IMG/VR virus record: IMGVR_UViG_3300028393_000001
Location: 1 to 64,000 of that record
Source: a virus
DNA length: 64,000 nt
Direction: 5' to 3' (one strand)
The notes below the pieces were generated by a model. It was not told where the DNA came from. It made no database searches and saw nothing but the letters and a program-made list of their open reading frames with translations. Below, in pieces: positions 43,080 through 51,092 of this stretch. How positions within the stretch are numbered: position 1 is the first letter of the stretch; each line of letters begins with the position of its first letter. The position numbers and the translations under genes are program-made.

Positions 43080-43262
43080 TCATTGTCCTAAAAAACATTT
43101 TTGCACATAGTCATATACTCTTTGTCTACCATCAGCATCTTGTTGAAATATAAAATTAGGAGTATTAAATTCAAAATGTTTATTTGCTGTGTGCCACCAA
43201 ACTTCTATTAGCGCATGATCTTGAAAAAAAAAAGTTTGCCTAAAATATGATTGACATCTGCT
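43080..43262 (-). pseudogene. Frameshifted small ORF at a 10-base homopolymer
   Basis: A clear protein-like end, DHALIEVWWHTANKHFEFNTPN then FIFQQDADGRQRVYDYVQ, has no start codon in its own frame. The upstream part (ITKADVNHILGKLFFF) continues in another frame, and the two meet at a run of ten T (plus strand A, 43,224-43,233). Either a decayed gene, a homopolymer sequencing error, or slippage expression. The W...PN..F...GR..V.DY pattern recalls the C-terminal domain of MbcA/ParS-type antitoxins, with low certainty. Confidence 0.5.
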
Positions 43263-43266
43263 TTAG

Positions 43267-43482
43267 TTATCTCGTTAATTCTTCAACCTCAAAACGTTCT
43301 TTAATTGCCTTAGCTGTGGCGGGATTACCACTAAATACAGCAATCTTACTACATTCAAATATAATCAACTCAGCGGTACGAAACTGAATCTCTTTGATTT
43401 TATCGTAACCTAACCTGGTCCAAGTTTCAGGCACTAATTCATCGAGCACTTGGCTGGCAAGTTCTTTAATTCGTTCGTTCAT
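43267..43482 (-). CDS. Small phage protein, MNERI family
   Basis: 71 residues: MNERIKELASQVLDELVPETW...RTAELIIFECSKIA...KERFEVEE. Paralogue of the gene at 41,971. Confidence 0.72.
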   Translation of the reverse strand: MNERIKELASQVLDELVPETWTRLGYDKIKEIQFRTAELIIFECSKIAVFSGNPATAKAIKERFEVEELTR

Positions 43483-43868
43483 CGTTTATGCATCTCACAT
43501 AGGGTTGTAATCCATCCACTGCTACTTTGCGTAGCTGGATTACCGCACTCTTCGCAAGTAACACTGGTCATTGATTCTGCTAAGCGTACCATACCGTCAA
43601 TCGTGTCATCGCCGCCTGAGTAGTAGAAACGCAAGGTGCCAAACTTCTCCTTGACTTGATCTAAGGTAACTTGATCAACAACCAAACTGTTCTTATTCTT
43701 CCAGTCTAGGTGATGTTGAATACTACCCATAAGCTGATCTAAGATATTAAACCAACCATCACCACATTCAAATCCCCAGCACATACAAGTTTCTATCATG
43801 CTTTTGTTACGATTAACCATCATTTTTGGATATCGCTGGCATAGCAACTGGTCTAGTTCACGTTTCAT
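43479..43868 (-). CDS. Zinc-binding phage protein (129 aa)
   Basis: Start at ATG 43868, seven bases after GGAGG; a longer TTG start is rejected. WGFECGDGWFNILDQL, VKEKFGTLRFYYSGGDDTIDGMV, and SVTCEECGNPATQ...WITTLCEMH carry four Cys/His zinc ligands near the C-terminus. I know this as a widespread phage hypothetical; function unknown. Confidence 0.78.
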   Translation of the reverse strand: MKRELDQLLCQRYPKMMVNRNKSMIETCMCWGFECGDGWFNILDQLMGSIQHHLDWKNKNSLVVDQVTLDQVKEKFGTLRFYYSGGDDTIDGMVRLAESMTSVTCEECGNPATQSSSGWITTLCEMHKR

Positions 43869-44070
43869 CTTTACCTCCAAAATATCGGATAAGTAAGTCT
43901 AGGGATATAACAAGCTGCATATTACCTACGACATCATCTGCGTTAAGATAGTATCCGGTAGGGTTATTCCGCCACTTTGTTAGTTGTTCTTGGAGTAGGT
44001 CACGGTGCTCCTCTAGCACAAGCAAGGCAATACGGTCAGCAATTTCACCATCTAATTCAATTTTTCTCAT
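43858..44070 (-). CDS. Hypothetical helical protein, 70 aa
   Basis: ATG 44070 with GGAGG seven bases upstream. MRKIELDGEIADRIALLVLEEHRDLLQEQL..., ending RYFGGKDET. The ATG-TGA junctions with both neighbours are tight. Confidence 0.7.
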   Translation of the reverse strand: MRKIELDGEIADRIALLVLEEHRDLLQEQLTKWRNNPTGYYLNADDVVGNMQLVISLDLLIRYFGGKDET

Positions 44071-44258
44071 TACCAATCCTCCACACCTGATACTAGAATT
44101 GATACTTCTGCATCGTAGCCTGCAACCTCTGTATGATAGGTCATAGTAAGCGTACTGCCAATGCCACAGTCAGCAGTCTGTGTTAGCGTAAAGTAGTCTG
44201 TACCAACATCTTCACAGATAGTTTTAATTTTATTTAAATTATATACGCTCAGTTTCAT
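44070..44258 (-). CDS. Hypothetical protein, 62 aa
   Basis: MKLSVYNLNKIKTICEDVGTDYFTLTQ..., beta-rich C-terminal half. Its stop shares a base with the next ATG. No family recognised. Confidence 0.6.
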   Translation of the reverse strand: MKLSVYNLNKIKTICEDVGTDYFTLTQTADCGIGSTLTMTYHTEVAGYDAEVSILVSGVEDW

Positions 44259-44261
44259 TGT

Positions 44262-44453
44262 TTATCCTGCTTTTCCTAGTTGCTTTTCAAGATTATCAAT
44301 CTCATGATTAAGTCTAGCTCTAACATCTTGGAGTTCATCTTCTACTGAGGAAAGTTGTTCCTGTAAGTAGGTTACCTGACCTCTAAGATATTTAATCTCT
44401 TCATTTAACTCAAAGATTTTTTCTATGAGTTCTGCTTCTTTTTCTATATTCAT
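44262..44453 (-). CDS. Short coiled-coil protein, 63 aa
   Basis: Almost entirely heptad repeats with Leu/Ile at a/d positions (IEKIFELNEEIKYLRGQVTY). Predicted dimeric coiled coil; function unknown. Confidence 0.7.
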   Translation of the reverse strand: MNIEKEAELIEKIFELNEEIKYLRGQVTYLQEQLSSVEDELQDVRARLNHEIDNLEKQLGKAG

Positions 44454-44767
44454 TATTTATCCTTAAACAGTTCCCGTTTAGCATAGTGGAGATAGTCCTC
44501 AGTAGAGTTAATAATGTACTCTCTATCATCATACCAAATCTTGTTGCAACGACTATTACACTCGTATAAAAACCAGGCAACATCTTCATAGAGGTCACCA
44601 AGTAGTAGCCTGCTTAAATAGTCAATCATTGCCCCATCAATATTTGTATATGCATTCTCTAAAAATGAGTCTCGAATATCTTTAGGAATAGAACTAATGT
44701 AGAGCTCCTGCGCTCCAATACGCCGTTTCATAGCGACTACTAAGTCCTTAAATGTCTCATAGTTCAT
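44453..44767 (-). CDS. Hypothetical protein, 104 aa
   Basis: Acidic, Tyr-rich protein (MNYETFKDLVVAMKRRIG...YLHYAKRELFKDK). Overlaps the preceding small CxxC gene by 11 bases. No domain recognised. Confidence 0.65.
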   Translation of the reverse strand: MNYETFKDLVVAMKRRIGAQELYISSIPKDIRDSFLENAYTNIDGAMIDYLSRLLLGDLYEDVAWFLYECNSRCNKIWYDDREYIINSTEDYLHYAKRELFKDK

Positions 44768-44909
44768 CTTTTATCTCCAAGGGACGACGAGGTCTATCCT
44801 TACAATACTCGCAAGTAGGATCATCGCAACGATCATCTAACCACTCATTACGAACAGGACTATAATTAGCATCATATTGCTCAGAATATTCAACTTTATA
44901 AAATGTCAT
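44757..44909 (-). CDS. Small CxxC protein, 50 aa
   Basis: ATG 44909 overlaps the upstream stop. MTFYKVEYSEQYDANYSPVR, then a Cys-x5-Cys-x2-Cys cluster in DRCDDPTCEYCKDRP, probably a small metal site. Confidence 0.6.
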   Translation of the reverse strand: MTFYKVEYSEQYDANYSPVRNEWLDDRCDDPTCEYCKDRPRRPLEIKDEL

Positions 44910-45250
44910 CTTGACACCCTTATTTCTGCATCTGAATTATCCCAGCAGGCGTTGCGGTAATCGTATACAAAGTTGCATAACCCCTCATAGTTACCCCAAC
45001 CGTTCTCTGGTTCAAATTGTTTAAACTGTTCAGGGTCTGCAAGGAGTATATTCCAACCTTCATCTAGCAACTCTGCAATGTCTTTGGCAAATTTCAATCC
45101 TGCCTGTTCATCCGGCCGCCATAAAACATTGTATAAAGTCATACCATTTGACAATTTTACTTGGTCCGCCATTTTACCTAAATTATGGGTGATATTTGAC
45201 CCATAAACATCTGTTGGCATCAGTTTAGTTAAAGTTACATCTAAGCTCAT
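44906..45250 (-). CDS. Phage hypothetical protein, 114 aa
   Basis: SNITHNLGKMADQV...TLYNVLWRPDE...GWGNYEGLCNFVYDY matches a common phage hypothetical with NITHNLxxMA and WRPDE motifs. Function unknown. Confidence 0.72.
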   Translation of the reverse strand: MSLDVTLTKLMPTDVYGSNITHNLGKMADQVKLSNGMTLYNVLWRPDEQAGLKFAKDIAELLDEGWNILLADPEQFKQFEPENGWGNYEGLCNFVYDYRNACWDNSDAEIRVSR

Positions 45251-45468
45251 ACTGTTTTTCCTGGTGTTTTAAGTGTTACAGCAATGCAGGTACCTTCTAA
45301 GATAGTTATCTCCGTATCTTTAGATAGTTGTGCCATTTCTGTTAATTGTGCTTTTTGTTGCTCAATGGACATTCTACATTGCAGTTCTGTTTTATGAGCC
45401 TGACTACCCTGCATAAAGTTACAGCTATCGCCTAAACATATAAAAAGTACAGCAATGTAAATATTCAT
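45247..45468 (-). CDS. Secreted or anchored small protein, 73 aa
   Basis: N-terminal hydrophobic stretch MNIYIAVLFICLGDSC could be a signal peptide or a lipoprotein-like anchor; two further Cys residues follow. AAGGATATTTAAT precedes the ATG. Confidence 0.6.
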   Translation of the reverse strand: MNIYIAVLFICLGDSCNFMQGSQAHKTELQCRMSIEQQKAQLTEMAQLSKDTEITILEGTCIAVTLKTPGKTV

Positions 45469-45469
45469 A

Positions 45470-45652
45470 TTAAATATCCTTGTCTATACGTTTAACTAAA
45501 TTAAGTAATAACTTACTAGGAGCTCTTGGATTAACTATTTGGAACCCGCCTCCCGCAACGCGTTTAATTTTAACGCCTGGATTTTGTTTCTTAATCTTTT
45601 TAATCATATCCTGATTATTATCTTTTTTCTCAACTGATTCTTCTTCACTCAT
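45470..45652 (-). CDS. Hypothetical basic protein, 60 aa
   Basis: MSEEESVEKKDNNQDMIKKIKKQN..., acidic start and Lys-rich middle. No family recognised. Confidence 0.55.
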   Translation of the reverse strand: MSEEESVEKKDNNQDMIKKIKKQNPGVKIKRVAGGGFQIVNPRAPSKLLLNLVKRIDKDI

Positions 45653-45655
45653 TTT

Positions 45656-46321
45656 TTAATCCCACAGGTTCTGGTAGTATTTGCCGAATAAGCGGAAACC
45701 GTTAGTGATACGATCCTGCACTACTTTCATGCCGTCGTAATCACACTTGTAGGTGTGATTAGGGCCGTCCTTCATTTCATACATGGTAGGCTCGCCTTTT
45801 TCATCCCAAGCACAGGCGACTGTATCCCAGTCGGTCTCACCTGAACGAAACTGGTCTTCCCATGAATCATCTAGTTTGCACTCAAAGGCAAAAATCATTT
45901 CATCTAGTACCCACTCCCAACGCTTGAAGTGGTTGGAGTCAGTATCATATTCATTTTCTTTTGGATCTGCTTCTGTGCTCTGCAATCCAATACCCTTGGG
46001 TACGTCTTGGTCATCAACAAAGCCTGCTCCGTGTTGAGTAGCCTTTAATTGTTTGAGCATTGGCAAGATGATATGGGCTAGGGTAGCGTCCATATTCCAA
46101 GTATCCCAACGATCAAGCTTAACTACTACTTGGCGCTTCTGCTTAGAGTGAATCCAGGTGCACGCCCGCATTAACAAGCTGTCCTTTTTATCGCCGCCAG
46201 CAAGCCAAGTACCAAATTTGTGAACGCGCTTGTCCTCGTCTTTATCCAACCAGAAAAGCAACTTTTCAGCAATCTGGTAGGGTCCAATCCAGTCGGGATA
46301 ATTTCCGATTTTAACTCTCAT
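45656..46321 (-). CDS. Phage hypothetical protein, 221 aa
   Basis: Start at ATG 46321 with GGAG 8 bases upstream. RVKIGNYPDWIGPYQIAEKLLFW, KLDRWDTWNMDATLAHIILPMLKQLK and FKRWEWVLDEMIFAFECKL are conserved in a large family of phage proteins of unknown role. Trp-rich. Confidence 0.75.
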   Translation of the reverse strand: MRVKIGNYPDWIGPYQIAEKLLFWLDKDEDKRVHKFGTWLAGGDKKDSLLMRACTWIHSKQKRQVVVKLDRWDTWNMDATLAHIILPMLKQLKATQHGAGFVDDQDVPKGIGLQSTEADPKENEYDTDSNHFKRWEWVLDEMIFAFECKLDDSWEDQFRSGETDWDTVACAWDEKGEPTMYEMKDGPNHTYKCDYDGMKVVQDRITNGFRLFGKYYQNLWD

Positions 46322-46518
46322 GGTATAACTCCTTCTACCCAATTTTCAGCACAATCTTGTGCGTATTTCCTAGTTTGTCCAACTAAACTACGGGTTTCAA
46401 TCCAAGTATTTTCGTGGAAGAAAAGGACTAAATAGTCATTATCTATTCCACCTATGTATATACTAGCAGATCGTGGACCTTTTACAAATTCTTCTATAAA
46501 CTTCATATAATCTCGCAT
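46318..46518 (-). CDS. Hypothetical protein, 66 aa
   Basis: ATG 46518, two bases after the previous stop; MRDYMKFIEEFVKGPRSASIYI...YAQDCAENWVEGV. Overlaps the next ATG. Confidence 0.6.
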   Translation of the reverse strand: MRDYMKFIEEFVKGPRSASIYIGGIDNDYLVLFFHENTWIETRSLVGQTRKYAQDCAENWVEGVIP

Positions 46519-46520
46519 AG

Positions 46521-46802
46521 TTAATCCCAAGTGCGGTGATCTTCGGCAACATACTCTAAACCATCATACTCGTGGATGTGCCACTTAATACCTGCTGGAA
46601 TGTCTACAATTTTAAGTTGTGAGTAAGTATCATCAGCTTTTTCGCCCAGTTCTTGTACTACTTTTACTAGGTTAGGGTCGTTACGTTCTATCATACCTGG
46701 CCAGAAGTTGATGGGGCTGCAACCATCCAACTCACAAAATCGCTCGATTGCAGCATCCGATAGGCCAAAACCGCCAAAGCAGGTGTTAATTACGACTTTC
46801 AT
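46521..46802 (-). CDS. Phage hypothetical protein, 93 aa
   Basis: MKVVINTCFGGFGLSDAAIERF...DPNLVKVVQELGE...KWHIHEYDGLEYVAE is a recurrent phage and bacterial family of unknown role. ATG 46802 after AGGAATTGAAA. Confidence 0.75.
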   Translation of the reverse strand: MKVVINTCFGGFGLSDAAIERFCELDGCSPINFWPGMIERNDPNLVKVVQELGEKADDTYSQLKIVDIPAGIKWHIHEYDGLEYVAEDHRTWD

Positions 46803-47172
46803 TTTCAATTCCTAATGTTTGTGGTGAATGATCTAAATATTTGTTGTCGTATATATAGGCATCTGGGTCAACGATAGTAACTTCTAGGTCACAGTGTCTA
46901 ATATCATAGTCTGTGAACATATGATTATTGGTATAAACTCTAAACTTCATACCATGCCATGTATGTATAAGCATACCAGTTAAACCATTAGCTGATTTAG
47001 TTTCATTTTTAATTTCTGCAATAGTCTCTTTTAATTTTACAATCTCATCTGCGGCTTCTTCTAGTAAGTCTACAATACGATCAGGCGCTCCCTCCTGCAC
47101 ACTTTTTCTAGTGGGGATTTGGCGTCTGATCTCGGCACGATAGCGTAAGCGATATACTAAATCATTTTGCAT
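46786..47172 (-). CDS. Hypothetical protein, 128 aa
   Basis: The N-terminus MQNDLVYRLRYRAEIRR, IVDLLEEAADEIVKLKETI is the pattern of short phage proteins with a coiled-coil E-A-A-D-E-I segment; the C-terminal 60 residues are beta-rich. Overlaps both neighbours. Confidence 0.65.
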   Translation of the reverse strand: MQNDLVYRLRYRAEIRRQIPTRKSVQEGAPDRIVDLLEEAADEIVKLKETIAEIKNETKSANGLTGMLIHTWHGMKFRVYTNNHMFTDYDIRHCDLEVTIVDPDAYIYDNKYLDHSPQTLGIENESRN

Positions 47173-47509
47173 AGGTATCTTTATACTCTAAGTTTAAGAA
47201 GTCAGTACTATCGGCTAAGATGTCAATATCAACACCATGACCTTTCTGTGCATCAATCATATCTTCAAGAACTCTGGTACCATATCCACTAGCCCCATAA
47301 CTACTTTTATGACAAGTGTAAGTAGAGCCGCTAGTACCTTTAAAGTAATAGCAGTTGTCGTCTTGGGTAACAGAGGTAATACCACTGTTCATTCTCCAAG
47401 AGTCAGAACCTAGATAACCACCATACCAAGAGCCAAATACTCTGTAATGACTGCCAGTTTCGTATTTAAGTTTAATAACTAACCATTTATCAGGACAATA
47501 TTCGCTCAT
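47162..47509 (-). CDS. Hypothetical protein, 115 aa
   Basis: DKWLVIKLKYETGSHYRVFGSWYGGYLGSDSWRMNSGI...YYFKGTSGSTYTCHKSSYG is typical of a phage hypothetical family in such arrays. Function unknown. Confidence 0.65.
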   Translation of the reverse strand: MSEYCPDKWLVIKLKYETGSHYRVFGSWYGGYLGSDSWRMNSGITSVTQDDNCYYFKGTSGSTYTCHKSSYGASGYGTRVLEDMIDAQKGHGVDIDILADSTDFLNLEYKDTYAK

Positions 47510-47742
47510 ACAAACTCCATTCCATAGCTATGTTCTGAGTCTTTATAGACGTTCAATTCCATATCAGAGAAGTCCCATCCCTTAGTTTCCAAGAACTCAC
47601 CAATACGATAACAACTCTCAGCACCTGGATGAGTCCCACCTAGACGAACATTCGCCATAAGAGTAGAAATAACTTGTAGGTCTGTATCTGACAAACCTTT
47701 TAGACTATAGGTGCCTTTATTTTCATTATATGTGAGTTTCAT
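47506..47742 (-). CDS. Hypothetical protein, 78 aa
   Basis: First gene of this minus-strand unit, beginning MKLTYNENKGTYSLKGLSDTDL. Ribosome site AGGAAAATCAA. No domain recognised. Confidence 0.65.
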   Translation of the reverse strand: MKLTYNENKGTYSLKGLSDTDLQVISTLMANVRLGGTHPGAESCYRIGEFLETKGWDFSDMELNVYKDSEHSYGMEFV

Positions 47743-47762
47743 TTGATTTTCCTAAAAGATTA

Positions 47763-47791
47763 ATTATAACACGAAAAAAAGGGCAGTTCAA
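47763..47791 (-). promoter_or_regulatory. Promoter overlapping a terminator
   Basis: Minus strand TTGAAC (47791-47786), 17-bp spacer, TATAAT (47768-47763). The -35 lies inside the right arm of the upstream terminator hairpin, so melting or read-through may influence its use. Confidence 0.8.
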
Positions 47792-47818
47792 GTCAATATT
47801 TTTGACCTAAACTGCCCC
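47778..47818 (-). terminator. Terminator of lysis-to-metallophosphoesterase unit
   Basis: Minus strand GGGCAGTTTAGGTCAA / TTGACTTGAACTGCCC stem and seven T; overlaps the next promoter. Confidence 0.85.
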
Positions 47819-47824
47819 TTGACC

Positions 47825-48655
47825 CTAAACCTCTACAGTTTTCGGTTGGTAACCAACAGCACTAGGCTCGTGTCCCGCGTATCCACGCGGATTGCACACA
47901 ACCTGAGTACCCTCTATTTGGTAGTCCCAAGGATCATGAGTATGACCATGAATCCATAACTTGATTTGTGGATGATCTTTTATAAACCAGTCCAGCTTTG
48001 AGGAGAAAGCACCATTCATGTCCCGCTCATGAGCAAACCTCGGGTGAGTGCTTAATCGGCTAGGCGCATGATGACTAACTACTACAAACTTATCATACCA
48101 ACGACCTTCTAACATGAACTCAAAATACCTTTTGGTATCTTGATGAACCTCTACTGAGTCTAGAGGAGAGAATCTTGGAGGACGTCCCCTAGAATGTGGT
48201 TTTAGGGAGTTATTAACACATCTGAAGTCATTCATCATGCCTCCTGTTATCTGTAAGGTTGAGGGTAGCCCCGCATTCATATCAGTCCAAAGAGTGCCGC
48301 ATAAGAAGGTAACATCCTCAATGACTGCTAACTCTTGCTCTAGGATACGTAAGTTTGGTAAGTAGCTTAACTGTGCACGTAAGTGTTCCAAGGTATTAGC
48401 ATAGTCACCATGATAGTGCTCGTGATTACCCATGATGTAGATTACATGAGGCCACTTACGGCAGCAATCTTGAAAAAATAGGTGATAGGTCTGAGATTTA
48501 TTGTTAAACCAGTTATCTTCAAAGTTGTCCTTGTCACCTAACATATTTGCAACGCAGATATCACCGGCCAGGACTAGTACTGTGGCCGAATCCACATTCT
48601 CTAATACAAGATACCTAACTTCAAGGTGTAAATCGCTGCAAACTGAGATTTTCAT
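47825..48655 (-). CDS. Metallophosphoesterase
   Basis: 276 residues with SVCSDLHLEV, LVLAGDICVA, YIMGNHEHYHG, VVSHHAPS and WIHGHTHDPWDY, the five calcineurin-like metal motifs. It looks like the generic cellular/phage family also seen in large phages; substrate unknown. It is not closely similar to the LpxH-like protein at 28,465. Confidence 0.88.
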   Translation of the reverse strand: MKISVCSDLHLEVRYLVLENVDSATVLVLAGDICVANMLGDKDNFEDNWFNNKSQTYHLFFQDCCRKWPHVIYIMGNHEHYHGDYANTLEHLRAQLSYLPNLRILEQELAVIEDVTFLCGTLWTDMNAGLPSTLQITGGMMNDFRCVNNSLKPHSRGRPPRFSPLDSVEVHQDTKRYFEFMLEGRWYDKFVVVSHHAPSRLSTHPRFAHERDMNGAFSSKLDWFIKDHPQIKLWIHGHTHDPWDYQIEGTQVVCNPRGYAGHEPSAVGYQPKTVEV

Positions 48656-48825
48656 GGTAGTAGGTGTTTAATTAGTTGTTCTGCTAAGAGGTAGTAGCCG
48701 TAAGGAGGAAATATTACTGCAAAAAATACGCTCCAAAATCCTTTGGCAATGTAGATGCCCCCCACATAAAATAGCATTGCCCATCCTGAAAAGTAGGGAT
48801 GGCGTACTGTCTTTTCATTATTCAT
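48652..48825 (-). CDS. Small membrane protein, 57 aa
   Basis: ATG 48825. FSGWAMLFYVGGIYIAKGFW and VFFAVIFPPYGYYLLAEQLI give two helices. The stop overlaps the metallophosphoesterase ATG (ATGA). Confidence 0.7.
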   Translation of the reverse strand: MNNEKTVRHPYFSGWAMLFYVGGIYIAKGFWSVFFAVIFPPYGYYLLAEQLIKHLLP

Positions 48826-48857
48826 TATAGTGATTCTTTATCTAAATTTCAAGTAAA

Positions 48858-49049
48858 TTATTGCCAGGCTGAGTAATAGGTAAGCCATTCATCTATACAA
48901 TTTTGTTCGTTTATTTCGTCTTCTCGTCCCATTTCTTCCATCTGCTGACTCCATTCAGAGAAGAATTGTCGTAAGATTTCAGCTTCTGAGATAACTGAGT
49001 ATCCAATACCGCCACCATCCTCTTCGAGAACATATTTCCAGTATTTCAC
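48858..49049 (-). CDS. Hypothetical acidic protein, 63 aa
   Basis: GTG start at 49049 overlapping the previous stop (GTGA). MKYWKYVLEEDGGGIGYSVI...WLTYYSAWQ. Acidic, Trp-rich; function unknown. Confidence 0.6.
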   Translation of the reverse strand: MKYWKYVLEEDGGGIGYSVISEAEILRQFFSEWSQQMEEMGREDEINEQNCIDEWLTYYSAWQ

Positions 49050-49327
49050 AATATTGTATTACCTGGATTATCGTGCTTAAATGCAATTATACCATGAGTA
49101 AGAATCTTAACTTGTTCTTCACTCATTTTTAGGTTAAAACTATCACTTATAATATGTAAGATTTCATGTAGGACTGCAACCTGTTGTGTTTGCTGAGTGG
49201 CAGCTGCATTAATAGAGATCTCCTGCTGATTAAAGTTAGCAAGACCTAAGTTTCCCTGCATTTCTTCACCTGATTTATAGACTACATCGTACTGTAGGCC
49301 CGCGATTCGTACTTTAGTGTTTGTCAT
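49046..49327 (-). CDS. Minimal zincin-like protein (ImmA/IrrE-like)
   Basis: 93 residues: LQYDVVYKSGEEMQGNLGLANFNQQEISINAA, then VLHEILHIISDSFNL with HExxH. The layout matches very short phage relatives of ImmA/IrrE or SprT-like zincins. No DNA-binding domain is attached. Third metal ligand not obvious. Confidence 0.65.
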   Translation of the reverse strand: MTNTKVRIAGLQYDVVYKSGEEMQGNLGLANFNQQEISINAAATQQTQQVAVLHEILHIISDSFNLKMSEEQVKILTHGIIAFKHDNPGNTIL

Positions 49328-50219
49328 TTTTTATTAAATTAATCCAATTATCAATTACCATTTTCCAGTCATAGTTTCTGATTGCGTGCTGCTGAATACT
49401 AACACAGCGTTCCTTAAACTCTCTGGGATTGTTTTTGTAGAATTGTATGGTTTCTACAGACCTCTCAACAAACTCTCGTTCCTCAACTGGAACCTCAACT
49501 GCACCACGTGGGCCAATTCTATTCCAGTGACCTACTGGTGTAGACACAACTAGGCGGCCTGCAGCTCCAGCTTCAAGGGCAGGTAGTCCTGCTCCTTCCC
49601 ACGTTGAGGACACTAATACGCAGCCTACAGTAGGGTAAAATCCTGGCATAGTAACAAAAGAGTTGTGGTAAAGTTGCGCTATTTTTAGGGGCAGTTTTAC
49701 CCTTTCAGCAACTTCGTCAATTAGGTGCGCACGTTTAATGTGGTTGTTATGACTAACCTTGTAGGCACCTGCATAGCCTAAGATTTCTAGTCGATCGGGT
49801 GGGTCTGCACGAAAGCGTTTTACATTCACAGCAATTGGAATAATAGTAGGCACTCTAGAGATGCCCAGTTCCTTAGCCTGTTCCTGCAGCCATTTTGAGA
49901 CTACTCCAAATCCCTTAAAACGGGCAGTTATTAGAATATCCATTTGTTGGTAGTATTCTAGGTCTTCACGGCTGTGAGCAACAGCAATACACTTTTCAGG
50001 AGGCACTCCATAGTGCTCTATACAAAGTCCACGTATACCTGTAGTAGAGGAGATAAAACAATCTATTTGACTGGTTAACTCCTGTACTTCATGTAGGGTA
50101 TATGCACGATTCCACGGCATAATAGCAGAAGTAATGTCATGCTCAGTTAGGTAGTTTGATAGGTCATAGTGTATAACACCATAAGCCCATTCAGGTTCAA
50201 TGTAGAATATTACTTTCAT
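49314..50219 (-). CDS. GT4-like glycosyltransferase
   Basis: 301 residues from ATG 50219; the longer TTG start is rejected because the preceding small gene ends at 50216 with ATGA overlap. N-terminal MKVIFYIEPEWAYGVIHYDL, central IPIAVNVKRFRAD and LGYAGAYK, and the donor-site motif STWEGAGLPALEAGAAGRLVVSTPVGH (residues ~220-247) are typical of retaining GT-B transferases of family 4. The acceptor is unknown. Confidence 0.85.
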   Translation of the reverse strand: MKVIFYIEPEWAYGVIHYDLSNYLTEHDITSAIMPWNRAYTLHEVQELTSQIDCFISSTTGIRGLCIEHYGVPPEKCIAVAHSREDLEYYQQMDILITARFKGFGVVSKWLQEQAKELGISRVPTIIPIAVNVKRFRADPPDRLEILGYAGAYKVSHNNHIKRAHLIDEVAERVKLPLKIAQLYHNSFVTMPGFYPTVGCVLVSSTWEGAGLPALEAGAAGRLVVSTPVGHWNRIGPRGAVEVPVEEREFVERSVETIQFYKNNPREFKERCVSIQQHAIRNYDWKMVIDNWINLIKNDKH

Positions 50220-50365
50220 AGGACTAATACTGCTACCGCAAACAAGGATACAACTATAACTAATAAGTATATCTGTACGGGTTTCCAATCACGAGTTTTA
50301 TCAAACTCATGGTGTTCATCAAATCGTTTTAAGGCCATTAGCCTTTTGGAATTAAATCCTGACAT
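50216..50365 (-). CDS. Small single-helix membrane protein, 49 aa
   Basis: ATG 50365. Basic N-terminus (MSGFNSKRLMALKRFDEHHE) and a C-terminal helix IYLLVIVVSLFAVAVLVL; coupled to the glycosyltransferase by ATGA. Confidence 0.7.
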   Translation of the reverse strand: MSGFNSKRLMALKRFDEHHEFDKTRDWKPVQIYLLVIVVSLFAVAVLVL

Positions 50366-50374
50366 CTCTATCTT

Positions 50375-50575
50375 TCATGTTTCAAAGTATTTTCTAATTT
50401 CTTTAAGAATTATCTCACGAGTAGCCTGAGCCATTCCTAGGTCGTAAGTTGTTGCAGCATGATGCATACCAATATCATTAACTACTGCATAAAGATGCGT
50501 GAATACTAATCGATTGTAATCACCTAAATCTTCTTTAAGTTGACACTGCTTTTGAATAACATCTAAAATTTGCAT
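50375..50575 (-). CDS. Hypothetical helical protein, 66 aa
   Basis: MQILDVIQKQCQLKEDLGDYNRLVFTHLYAVVNDIG...ILKEIRKYFET. No family recognised. Confidence 0.62.
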   Translation of the reverse strand: MQILDVIQKQCQLKEDLGDYNRLVFTHLYAVVNDIGMHHAATTYDLGMAQATREIILKEIRKYFET

Positions 50576-50763
50576 TGTAATACGTCCTCGTATAATATTT
50601 TTCGCCCTGGTTTAGTTAAAAGACCGTCAAAAATATCTGTTGATCGTTGTAACATAGCAGATGCTAGTAACAATAATTCTGCATGGTTATCCGCAAGTTG
50701 AATAGAACTATCAATTAAGATCATCATTTCGCGCATTTTGCTAATTTTTTGTTCATTTGTCAT
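50563..50763 (-). CDS. Small helical protein, paralogue of 41157 gene
   Basis: 66 residues: MREMMILIDSSIQLADNHAELLLLASAML...DIFDGLLTKPGRKILYEDV, aligning end to end with the gene at 41,157. Confidence 0.68.
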   Translation of the reverse strand: MTNEQKISKMREMMILIDSSIQLADNHAELLLLASAMLQRSTDIFDGLLTKPGRKILYEDVLQCKF

Positions 50764-50768
50764 ATTAT

Positions 50769-51092
50769 TTATACTGAAAAACTATTACCACATCCACAGC
50801 TATGTTTAGCATTAGGATTACTTATAACGAACTCTTTAGACATAAAAGAACCTTTATAGTCTATAGTAGCACCCGTTAGGTATTGCATACTAATCGCATC
50901 TATTAGTAGACGAAAGTTGTCTAAGGGTATTTCGAAATCATCTTCATTTGTTACCTCATCTAAGGTAAATCCGTAATTGAATCCCGAGCATCCACCACCT
51001 TGAACAAAAGTTCTAAGGCATATGCTTGGATTATCTTCTTCAATTAATATGTCTAATATTTTAGACTTTGCAGCATCGGTTACTGTAATCAT
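50769..51092 (-). CDS. A-type iron-sulfur carrier (ErpA/IscA-like)
   Basis: 107 residues. The three conserved cysteines are present: Cys in VQGGGCSGFNYGF and both in HSCGCGNSFSV, plus ISMQYLTGATIDYK and FVISNPNA typical of the family. These carriers deliver Fe-S clusters to apoproteins. Start at 51092 overlaps the end of iscU by 32 bases, so the pair is coupled. Confidence 0.93.
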   Translation of the reverse strand: MITVTDAAKSKILDILIEEDNPSICLRTFVQGGGCSGFNYGFTLDEVTNEDDFEIPLDNFRLLIDAISMQYLTGATIDYKGSFMSKEFVISNPNAKHSCGCGNSFSV

